Shown here: positions 10,534 to 21,758 of the stretch, piece by piece
Position numbering within the stretch: the stretch's first letter is position 1
How the letters are laid out: every line of letters starts with the position of its first letter
DNA from: Nymphaea colorata
Lineage: Eukaryota; Streptophyta; Magnoliopsida; Nymphaeales; Nymphaeaceae
DNA: 64,000 nucleotides
Direction of reading: 5' to 3'
Assembly: GCF_008831285.2 (NCBI RefSeq)
Contig: NC_045142.1
Span: forward strand, 18,167,354-18,231,353
The notes under the pieces: model-generated
Seen by the model: the letters and a program-made list of their open reading frames with translations, nothing else
What the model was told of the DNA's origin: nothing
Database searches by the model: none
Translations under genes and position numbers: made by a program

Positions 10534-13512
10534 CTATTTTTTATCAGCATCTGGTCTTTTCTCATAATTACAAGGTTGTACCTTCTTAGACGTTCTTCCC
10601 AGTGAACTGCCAAGTACAGGTTTTGTCTCAACTGGTTTGAGAATTTGAAACGAACACACTAAGTTGCTGTCAACAGTTAAAAATGCCCCAGCATTGTCAA
10701 ACTCCCCACAATAGTTTGGTGCTGAAAATATGGTTACTAATCTCCTTTTTGCAAAGAACTCGTAGCCATCCTCAACAACCTGAAAATCAAAAAATTATAC
10801 AGCAAGCAAGCCAATCAATGCAGACAATAGGTGTTTGCCACTGACCTGATGAGCCCGGCATACAAGATCCAAGTCATTCTTTTTCAGAAACTCAGCAACA
10901 ACTTCAGCTCCAAATGAGCAAGAAACGCCTCTATCACTTGCTCCCCACCCTTGAATATCAGGATTCGGATCAGACCAAAGCAGATCACAGAGGAGACCAA
11001 AATCAGGTACATCAGTTGGTCGCTCAATGCTGTTTATCTGGCTTAAATTCTGTAATTCTGGGGAAAGACCTCCATGCATGCAAAGAATTTTTTCTTCAAT
11101 GAGTGCAGCCACAGGCAAGCAATTAAAGCAGTCTGTGAATATCTTCCACAGTCTAACATTAAACCTCCTTTTGCACTCATCATAAAAGCCGTAGATTCTG
11201 TTTATTTTTGAGCACTCATGGTTTCCTCTCAATAGAAAGAAACGATCTGGATACTTAATTTTATATGCTAGAAGCAAACATATTGTCTCTAAGCTCAACT
11301 TTCCACGATCAACATAGTCCCCAAGAAATAAATAACTTGTGGAAGGAGGGAAGCCTCCTATCTCAAACAACCTTAGTAGGTCATAGTATTGCCCATGTAT
11401 GTCACCTGTAAAAGAGTAGCAATTACACAAATGAAAAGATGAACTAACAGTGCACCAAGAAATCACATAGCCCACAAAACTTATTCTTTCCTTAAGTTGA
11501 AGAATCCAACTCAAATCAAAGGTCCAGCACAAATTATGCAAAAGTTAATAACATATGCAGCATTAATCTAAATTAGAAGTGTCAAATGCTTTCAATCGTA
11601 ACAAATGTCCAATTGCTTGCATGAGAACTCTTTAGCATATGTCTGCTAGAGACTTTTATATACCATCCAACCAACTTCAACAGCCCCATTGATGGGCATG
11701 TGAATGCTTAACGTGGCAACTTGATGTATGCAACACAAATTTCATTTCAAGACAGTATATTCTGCATCTATTCCCCTCAAGTGGGTCATGCTATATGATT
11801 TCATGGATATAATTATTATAAAAAGCCTATACATCCACTTACATATGATAGGTTATGTCCGTGGACCTATGCAAGTTTCTCTTAAAACCTTATTTCTACA
11901 GATAAGTTTTGCTCAACACTGATAAGCACATGATTTGAACCTTTATTTAGTCTTTTAATTCAGATATGGTTCAGGAGACTCAAGAATTGCTTTATGAATA
12001 CAGAACTACCAAGTAATCTAAGAAGTTTATCTCGATTCTTCTTCTTCTTCTTCTTCTTTTTTTTTTTTTCAGTAGATGAGCCTCCATCAGCATCACGACA
12101 AAAGTTCCTTACCTGTAAAGTTTGCTTCAACTTGCATACTTATCCTGCCAGCAAGCATGAAGTGCAACTCGTGCAGAATTCAGATGGCCAAATGCCAATT
12201 CATCCGAACAAGGATAAAAATTGTAAACTGCACTAAGGAATGGAGATATTGATATTCATATATACCACAGTTTTCCAGGATGAAAGCCTATACATGCCTA
12301 CCTACATCATGAGTAACTAAGAGGAAACCACAAAACTAAGCAGGAAGCCCTCACAGCGGCTCAAAATGGAAGGACCTTAGAACTGAAAAGTATGACAAAG
12401 TAGAGTTTAGGAGAAGAATGAGCTGCTGCCGTACTTCAATTGGCATTAGAATCTCTGAGAATGCAACATGGAATCACATGCCAAAGCAATTCGTACAAAA
12501 CCCACGACTACTCAAGTAGATGAACAGACGTCCTCGTCCAAATTCGCCCTCCAAGAAGTCAAGCATAAAGACTAATATATCAGAAATGGTGAAGCCCAAG
12601 AATGGAATGCAGCCACCAAAAACACATAATTTTGGCCATAAATGTTGATAGACGACAGAATAAAAGCAATCATATGGCCATTATCTAGCAGACTTCCACC
12701 TGAAATACTAGAATCTACGAAGCAGATGTAAACATTTCTTTGTAATATGTATCTTGCAGGGGTACACGGAGGAAGAGCGGATGCCGTCAATGCAAGAGCA
12801 AAATACGCTGCAAAATCGCACATAATGGAACTAACGAATCTTTAAAAATAAAAGAAGCACGAATTCGGACACTACAGCAGCAGATATCACTTCAAGTACC
12901 CAAAGAAAAAGCAGTGACAAACAAAGGATGCACCATAAAACATGAATGAACAAGATTTTGACCCCCAAGCAAGACCTCCCACGCAAACCAAATCAACTTA
13001 AGTAAAGAGACAAAGGGTCTAAATTCAAAAGAGCTCTTAAATATGAACGAGAAAAGACAACGAAAAAATACTGAATCTGAAGAACTAGGCTCGCATACAT
13101 ATCAACTACTCATCGAATTACAGAAACAAGATAAAGTTTTACGCCCCAAGAAAAAATAACATAGAAAAACCAGCTCCAAAATCCAAATTCCGAAACAAAT
13201 CGCCAGAATCATGCATAACCAACCAAAATCCAAATCCGAAACTCCAGGTAAAACCATCTCAACCACAGCATCCAGAACTCCACCGAGAAAACTAAAAGAA
13301 AGAAGCTGACGCCAAAAAGACTGCAGAAACTAACCGCAGACTTTGATGGGCGCCCGGAGTTGGAGAAGGTTCGGCTGAGACAAGAAGACTTCCCTTGATC
13401 TCACGCAGAGCATGCGGATTTCATCCTCCGAGAGCCTAACCTGTTTCCCTGACTTCGGTTGACCCGTCTGCTCGAGTCTGGAGATGATATCGTCGATGAG
13501 CAGGCGGTCCAT
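10534..13512 (-). CDS. Serine/threonine protein phosphatase PP1 catalytic subunit
   Basis: Three exons on the minus strand, 13512-13335, 11405-10846 and 10779-10534, total 984 bases and encode 327 residues. The junctions are GCG|GTTAGT...TACAG|GTGAC (phase 1) and CAG|GTCAGT...CAG|GTTGTT (phase 0). The metallophosphatase core is complete: GDIHG at 60-64 (D61, H63), GDYVDRG at 88-94 (D89), RGNHE at 119-123 (N121), H170 in MHGG, H245 in RAHQ, then [14 protein letters not shown] in exon 3. These are the two-metal ligands and substrate residues of PP1 (TOPP in plants). The enzyme removes phosphate from Ser/Thr of many targets and is directed by regulatory subunits. The N-terminal extension is short and the C-terminal tail after ILKP is about 31 residues and basic. 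Residue 96 is Leu where PP1 sequences usually have Gln (VDRGKQSLET). Intron 1 is about 1.9 kb, intron 2 only 66 bases. Confidence 0.96.
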
Positions 13513-15282
13513 TTCCTCCCAAACGACGAAAAAAAGAAGAAAGAATTCCAAACGAGGATCAATAAGAGCAAAGATAAAAACGGAACCCAGTTGCGCTATC
13601 CTTCATATGAAATCTTCGTCTTCTCCTAGTGGAGAATCCATGGCGGTCTTTATCTGACAGTGGAGGGATGGGAAGGAAGGGAATCAGGTGGAAAAATAAT
13701 AGAAAAATAAAAATCTCCTTTGATTTTTCAAAGTCAATTTAACGGCGCCATCTTGGTGAAATTCAACTTTCCTGTTTACCCGGCGGTTAAAAGTTGAAAA
13801 CAGGAACTACCAATTCCCGCGGATTAGCCTCTTGATTTCCCGAAACGACGATCATGTCCTTTTCAGTGGGTTCCTGCTCACCTTGGCTCGGCTTGGTAGG
13901 CACATTTTCTTGGTCTAGTGGACTTGGCACTAGTGGTCTCAGTAATTGACAGTGTGAGCTTGCTCGTTTGGTTCAAAAGCGGTTCCAATTTGGTCTGTAA
14001 TGTGCCAAACTGATCGATCCCGATCCGACTTTCTACTGACATGGCTAGTGTTGTTGGCTTAGCCGACGAAGCCATAGGTCCGACCGAGAGCTCTTCAAGT
14101 TTGACAAGGTCCAAGATAGCCGGCTTTACTGGGTTAAGTCGGCTATGACTGGAACTAACTAGGCTCATGGTGAGTCCTCATCCTATGGGAGGCCTATGTG
14201 ATTCTTGGCTCGGTCAACCGAGCCCAGTCAACCGGCAGAGTCTGCGAGCCACGTTCAAATTTGTACGCCAACTTCCCCCACGGCAACGCCCATTGCGGGC
14301 CCCGTCTCCGGTTTTCTTTTTTTTTTTCTTTTTTTTTTGTCTTGGTAAATGGTAATGCGCGTGGGTCCCACTACGTGATTGGATCTAATATTGGAGCGCA
14401 AAAAAGATCCAAAACTTCCACACCAGCCTTTTCATAGGTGCACACCAAGCAGATATGGACTCTTTTGGCCTGCGGATCGCAATGGCGCTGAATTCGATCC
14501 AAACCTTAACCTCTGTTCTCACATTTGGATCCGAAAGAATAAGATAAACCATACAAATCTACCATATCCATATGCTCAAACCTTGAGCGTAGCTTTGAAG
14601 TTTCACCATGTTTTTGGTTGTACCGAATCCGATCTGGATCTAAATAGGACTCGCTTGGTGCAAGTTCAAACTGCACCAACCAACTCGATTTATATAATTG
14701 TTTATTTTTAGTACATCTTAAACTTAGATTGGCGACTCGGTCGAAACTTCACATCATTCCTCTTTCGTATGGAATCTTGTGCTGTTTTGGGATTAAGTAA
14801 GAAGTCGTATTGCAGTGCATCTACTATTTGCAGTCCAAAAGAATAGACTATGATTTGTAGGATTGATTGACTGGTGAGTTTCAATGGTATGGAAGTTCTT
14901 TGCTCGAGGGGCTTATTTGGACTAGTGGTCAGTTAGAATTCAATCACCAGTTCAATTCAACTCCTTCATGGAAGCTAAACTATATATTTATGCCTCTTCC
15001 TTTGGTGGTTTTCAGCCAGCTCTTTAGTGACTTAGATTTTCATTTAATTAATTTTTCATTAATTATGGAGGGACTAAACTTTTTCATTGTAAAGTGTTAG
15101 ACATGCATATTGACTTTGAAGTTTTAAGATGAAATTTAATTTTCTAGTTATAAGAAAGAAAACAACATATAGTCATTTTCTCTCTACATTAATTGGGTTG
15201 ATAATTTCTTGAGATCCATTGGAAAAGTAGCATACTCAATTCCCACCGGAATATTTTAAAGGGGATATTGAAAAGTCCTTAT

Positions 15283-15444
15283 GAGGTAGTTTGATAATAT
15301 AAACATTTTGCGTGCCAGTGTATTATTATGAATATGTTTTAAAGATTGAAATATGTTTATTAAACAATAGTTTTAGTGTATTATGAAAATGTCCTAATTT
15401 TTGAGACAGATTCATGTGAAAATGTCTTTGCTACCAAACCACTC
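15283..15444. mobile_element. Short inverted-repeat element, family B copy 2
   Basis: The left end GAGGTAGTTTGATAA and the right end CTACCAAACCACTC are imperfect inverted repeats related to the ends at 6908 and 7054. The interior is AT-rich with the same ATTCATG-type blocks. It is non-coding and diverged. Confidence 0.35.
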
Positions 15445-16668
15445 TTCTCCGACTCGGTTTTATCTATGAACTGGCAGAACCAAACCCACTTCTGTTGTTC
15501 GGACATGGGTTGAACTGGGATCTCTCCTCTTCATTACAAGGATTAATGGTTTTGGATTATATTCATCAGTCTTGGCACTTGACAATACCAGGAGCATGAA
15601 TATGGATCGGATATCTGTGGGCCCGTTTTCTATACTCTTCCCCTTTGCTTAGGTTCCATCGACCGTGGGACCCGGTTAGAATAGATGAACTCTGATTCCG
15701 ATACGTGGCCAGCAATATTCCGGTCTCGGAGATCAGACCCGACCCGAACAAATACCACTGGCCACGTCAGAAACCGCGTGCCCTTAAACGCGTGGTTTTA
15801 AAATCTGTCGCGAAGGCGTTTTTCTTGACAGGAAAATCTTTCCTTTGGAGTCCAGCCTTTTGCTTTTAACTTCGATAAAGCTCAAATCTTTCTATTATTT
15901 CATAAAAGCCACACTCATTCTAAGAGTTAAGAACAGTCTTACCTTTTTAACTTTGGTTAAATTACAAGCACATTGAATGAAATAACAATCCCAAGGTGTT
16001 GTAGTGCACTGGCATTCATCTTCTTCAGAGACTTAAAGTTCAAATTTTGAAGCAGTCACGGTCTGTGAACTTATAAGATAAGAATGAGTCAGTGGTCTCT
16101 CTTAAGGGCGGCGACTACTGACCTTAAAAAAAAAAAAGTGAAATAACAACATAATACCTTAAGTTAGTTTGAAAGAACATAAATAAAGTCCCACCCTTAA
16201 TTTACTATTTTGTCTCTTCCATAAAGAGGGTGATTCTTCAAAAGAAAAATCAAGCTCTACAAGAAATCGGTTTATGCATACATATATTGATAAGATCTAA
16301 AATACATAAAATATCAAACTCATGCTGATATTGATGTGCACATACCATATATCTAAATGAATCATTTTCCAAGGTCTCATGATATACTTGCAATATTTTA
16401 TTGCATGTTGTTGACCAACTACCAAAATTCCAAGTTGGAAGATATTCTTGGCTTCGATGATGGACATTCTATTTTACAAATTTTATAAAAGGGAAATTTC
16501 ATTGGATGCCACCTTTTACCAACAATGTCGACAAATATTTCTAATATCGACGTTAATTTTCCTAAAAACATAGTAAGTAGAAGCTTATGCTTATTATTAT
16601 CTCATGAATCTTGATATTAGTCCAGCAAGTTATTATGCATTTACCTTGTCACACAATCGGAGCCTGTT

Positions 16669-16722
16669 ATGTGTTAAACACGGGTCTAGGACGTTATGTG
16701 TTAAACACGGGTCTAGGACCAG
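16669..16722. repeat. 27-bp tandem duplication
   Basis: The unit beginning GTTATGTGTTAAACACGG and ending TCTAGGAC is present twice back to back without a mismatch that I can see. Confidence 0.85.
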
Positions 16723-17565
16723 TGGCCGAGTTAAGTTGTAGTTGGTGTGGGCAATTGCCTACACGACTAGTTCACAAAATTTACTTTATATAAACAAATA
16801 TTTTGTTAATTTTATTGAAAAAAAAAAATTTCGGGCTTCACTTTTACCCTTATAAATGTGTCTTCTATTTAATTACCATGCGCATTTTAGTCATTTTCAT
16901 ACATGGTCCCCTTGTTAGGGACCATAACCCCAACATGCAATTTGGTTCGTTCATTTTAGCTTTGCACCAACTTTTCGATTTTATGATAATATAATATTCA
17001 AAATGTTTGTTCCTTTTGCTTTTGCTTTATGCAACACTTCGCCAGCCATATACTTTTTCTTTTGAATAATTTATTGAAATGTTGGAACATCTACAAGAGA
17101 TTGCCAGAAATTGTAGAAATTTGATTAATTTTATAAGATAATTTAAAATTAAAATACATTTCCAGAAAACATTGAAAAGTTTTTTTTTAACAAGCTACGT
17201 TGTCTTGGTTGAGTTTCTTTGTGATTTCACTTTTTTTCTAAGTGATCGGGAAGACAAAAACAAAGACAAATCAAAGCGTGTCAGATGCTAGGCCATGTCA
17301 AATTCTTACGAAATTAACTAAAAAATTGTTATTTGTAAATATTTTTAAAATATTGCTTGAAGAGGTGTAGTGCAATAAGACGACAAGGCGGGTCACATTC
17401 AAGTGATTTGAGATTCAATCTCGTAGTCGTTGTCATGTTTTGGTGCGTTGTTCTTGTGACATACAAATGATAGCAAGTATAACACAAGAGTTGAATGATG
17501 TACAATGTGTCTACCTAAGTCCCGAAGCAAGTCAAATCCTGAAAGTATAATCATACGACTTTAAG

Positions 17566-17567
<2 letters not shown>

Positions 17568-17652
<85 letters not shown>

Positions 17653-17673
17653 GATATATATATATATATATAT
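17568..17673. repeat. Compound (TA)n-(GA)n-(AT)n microsatellite
   Basis: A TA run of about 40 bases (17568-17608) is followed after GATA by a GA run (17613-17648), then a short spacer and an AT run (17654-17673). Confidence 0.9.
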
Positions 17674-18914
17674 CTTTGCCAAGTAAAGGTTGCACACTTA
17701 TGCAAGTGGAATGAACAATAAAGGTTCACACTTTGATTGCTTGGATTGTGCTCAAGAGGTGCATTTTTAGTTAGGACCTACTTTCACTTTTTCAGATCAA
17801 CTGGAAAAAGATAAAATTTTTCTTCTTTTTGGATTCCATTCCCAACTACTTCATACCCTAAAATCAATGGAAGAAAGCTAACTAATTGCCTTTGTACAAC
17901 ATGCACACCTCTACATGAAGCAAAGCTTATCAAAGCAATCAAACACACCCAATTTTCATCTAATTTACTTCAAAAGTAGCAATATACACTAAGATGCTTG
18001 ATTGGCTCAATCCTCCTTGTGGTACTTATATATGTTTACATGTAAATAATGCATGACTTTATTTTGGTTAACATAAGGTTAGGTAGACCTCAATCATATT
18101 ATTTGTCTTTTTTTTTTGTTAGGTAGAGAGAGAGCGAACAACCCAGTTTGATTGCACCAAGTCGCGAGCAAGAAGGAAAGTACAATTGCACTGCTCCAGG
18201 GAAATTTAACTTCGCCTTCAAATGAAAGCAAAGGCGACATAGGATGGGTTGCACATCTTCTAGCCCAAACTTTTCTCATGTATACACTTACTGGGGATAG
18301 GTCTCCGACCTTTATTGTCGAGAAAAAGGTTATGTACATCGAAAAAATATTAGACTTTCAAAAGGAAAAAAAAAAAAAAACTAATGCATTGACTCTAATA
18401 CTTATTTACCTCTTCCAAGTTGGAAGTTGCAATCCATTGACTGCACAAAAAATGTGGGCGGAATCAAATAAACTAAGCTCAAAATTGTCTAAGTTCCAGT
18501 ATTGTATGAATCTGCTTCAATCTTTGGAATATTTATTAATAAAACACCAATGCATTGTTCCATTTAACATACCTTTTTGTAAGGTAGCTTCCACAAAAAT
18601 CAATAGCCATTGAATGCTTTATGGATGATATGTAAGTTTTTGTTGATATATTTTTGGACATTTTGATTGCATTTGCGTTGATCATATTTTCAGCACGGTC
18701 ATTGGAATGATCAATGGCATATGTAATGGACGATCAAACTTAACATGAGTGTATGTGTGTGTGTAAGGAATTGAAATCAGCCGGCTACAAAAACTGTCGC
18801 TAAAAATACCATCGAAAACACTAGCAATGTATTATGGTACTTTAGCCATGGTTTTTAAATATTTAATCATCCACTTATATCCAACAGCTAATAAAATTAT
18901 TGTATCTCTCTCTC

Positions 18915-19087
<173 letters not shown>

Positions 19088-19865
19088 TATTGAACGGTGA
19101 CTCTCACTTTTTAAAATGAGAACCATCAAATCTATCATGATGGACGGTTAAGAGAAAACAATGAAAAAAAAAGGTGATGGACATTTTATTAATCTAACAT
19201 CAGTTGTCACCTTATACGTGACTAAGTTAAATCGGCCATGAAATCATCTACTTGGTTTGCAGCATCTATTTGATTATAAACAGCCGCTTGTTATCGATTT
19301 TGATAGGGCTGCTTGCCACGGCAATGAGTCCGGGCTCTTCAAATGCGACACAAACTTGATTCAAGTAGACACATCCTTATGCTCCTAATTGGTAACCAAA
19401 CTCAGCCTCTAGTAGATCCAGATATAAATAAATAAGTGGGTTTACTTTCAAAACCCCGTCGATCTGGATTCACAGTTAAGCCGACGTTATTATGGATAAG
19501 GTAAAAGAAAGGGGGTCCAGATTCTTAATAAGGGTTACTTTTCTGACTCGATGATGGATCAGATTCAATCCAAATCAGATTCTTTATACATGAGCCAATT
19601 CGACCCGTTATTCCAAAGGCAAGCCAATGGACATTTCAATTTTTATAGTGCTTCATCATTAGACAAAAAAAAAGTGAGTTTGTTGGGACTTAATGTTTAA
19701 TTTTTCTCTTTAATTAAGTAGTATGGGCGTTGTGTATATTTTAGTAAAATTTATGATATTTCACATTTCAAAAATAATGAACTTCTCTATTCAATAATCT
19801 ACGACAAAGAGATGGAAAAAACATGTAATTAGTTGACAATCCTAACTGACTCGACAAGCTCTAAC

Positions 19866-20378
19866 TTGTGACCCAGATGATCCTAACCGTTTCAGTCGAC
19901 TGGTGACTTGTAACCGAGTAAATAGATGATCCTAACCGATTTAGTCGACTCGTGACTTGTGACCCATTAAATAGATGATCCTAACACGATCCTAACCTGA
20001 TTCAGTCGACTGGAGACTTGTGAACCACCTAGTAAATAGACGATCCTAACCAATTCAGTCGACTGGAGACTTGTGAACCACCCAGTAAATAGACAATCCT
20101 AACCGATTCAGTCGACTCGTGACTTGTGACCCAGTAAATAGAGGATCCTAACCGATTCAGTCGACTCGTGACTTGTGACCCAGTAAATAGATGATCCTAA
20201 CCGACTCAGTCTACTCGCGACTTGTGACCCAGTAAATAGATGATCCTAACTGATTCAGTCGACTCGTGACTTGTAACCCAATAAATAGACGATCATAACC
20301 GATTCAGTCGACTCATGACTTATGACTCAGTAAATAGATGATCCTAACCGATTTCAGTCGAAACTCGCGACTTGGATC
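19866..20378. repeat. 49-bp minisatellite array, about ten units
   Basis: Units start near GATGATCCTAACCGATTCAG and continue through TCGACTCGTGACTTGTGAC to CCAGTAAATA. Unit starts fall at about 19876, 19925, 19974, 20039, 20092, 20141, 20190, 20239, 20288 and 20337. Most are 49 bases apart; the units starting at 19974 and 20039 are longer because of small internal insertions. The array ends about 50 bases before the left LTR of element 1. Confidence 0.9.
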
Positions 20379-20428
20379 AGCGAGTTTGTCAACTACAATT
20401 GGCTGAGTCTTTGTTGGGGCACACTTGG

Positions 20429-21743
20429 TGATACGGCCCACCTTCTGTCGGCACCCAGGCCGAGGGCCGTCGCCGGCATCGAAGGGACGAGAGGCCAAGG
20501 ACAGCCGAAGGCCATGGAGACCAGCGCGCCTAAAGGCGGGGATGGCTACCCCGGAGCGAATCGTAGAGAGGCTTCCGAAGGAGGACGTGAGCCGGGCGCT
20601 GCCCGAAAACGTACAAGGGAGGTTAATCCCGCGGGCCGACTGAGGCGGCCACCGCGGGAGGTTTAGCCTCCATCGCCCAAGCCGGGGCAAAGGCAGAGGA
20701 GACTGAGGGGGACAGCAGCGCTGATGGCTGCCGCCTGGCCGACCAGCGGCCAGGGTCGAGCGACGTCCACGCGCCGGGCGGGCTGGCCGACAATCCAGCG
20801 CGCGACCCACCAGGCGACTCGGTAACGCTCGGACGAGAGGGCCCGACAGCGACAGACGAGCCCCAGCCGGGAGGAGCTCATGCGGGACACGAGTGTCCTT
20901 TTGACGGGACACGTCTCCGCTGTGACGCCTGACACGACGAGGGGAGCTGGACACTGTACAGGGGGACACTCATGGAATAACCGGACATGGGTCCGGACTT
21001 GTAAGGCGGGTTGGTCTGTCACTTTTGTAGACCCAGATCCATATCTGGGCGCGGACTTTTTGGGGGATCCGGACTGGGGTCCGGACCCGCTTTCTTGACT
21101 CAGTTTTGGGGACCTGGGTCTATAGAAGACAAGACCCGGGTCGACTCACCACCCCCGACCCGGTTCGACAAGACTGTCGAACCGGGTCTCTGGTCGGCCA
21201 TCTCCCACGCGAGCCGTGGGAGGCCGTTGGCTCATCTTCCTCCTTTAAGAGGGGGAGGAAGCCATTGTTGATCCTTATGCTTGAAGAAGAATCCCAAGAG
21301 GGTCATCCCTGGACGAGCATTCCCAGAAGGTCGCCGGACGCCATTCCCGGCGGCAGCCCCCTTGGATTCCGACTCATTCATCAATGAAATCGAGGTTCTG
21401 TTCTTCCCCTTCTTCCTCTCATTGTGACTGTGCTTCCAGACTCACCCAAGCTTCCATGGCTGCTCCCGTCGAGTTCTCCTCCGCCTGAAGCCCATTCCGG
21501 GTTGGGGAGACTCCACTGATCGCTGCCCACGCCTTCCGTCGTTTCCATTCGATCAACCGATGCCCAAATCACCCACGAATCCCACTGTTCACCTCCCTGT
21601 CTCTGCTCAACCTCCCTGCTCACCATCGTCCCCTCCCAGCCGGTTACTGTTCCATTGGGTTTCTCCCCCACCGAGCATGATCTTGGAGATTTCTGAGCGT
21701 GGTCGGCTGCCTCCGGCATCCCTCCCAGCCACGGGATCTAACA
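20429..21743 (+). repeat. 5' LTR of element 1
   Basis: The LTR is 1315 bases, TG...CA bounded, and colinear with the 3' LTR at 29414-30727. Relative to that copy it lacks about 16 bases near 20640, has about 24 extra near 20825, and lacks a short CCAGTCTTATGG-like block near 21035. The first 500 bases are strongly GC-rich. TATAGAAG at 21121 is a candidate TATA box and AATGAAA at 21384 a possible polyadenylation signal. Confidence 0.95.
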
Positions 21744-21746
21744 AAC

Positions 21747-21758
21747 TGGAATCAGAGC
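21747..21758 (+). other. Primer binding site of element 1 (initiator tRNA-Met)
   Basis: TGGAATCAGAGC begins three bases after the LTR end. It differs at one position from TGGTATCAGAGC, the plant initiator tRNA-Met complement used by most Ty3/gypsy and Ty1/copia elements. Confidence 0.85.

Noticed and set aside
18152-18613. 153-residue plus-strand frame
   Set aside because: It contains a lysine run from poly-A and no recognisable motif; codon use looks random.
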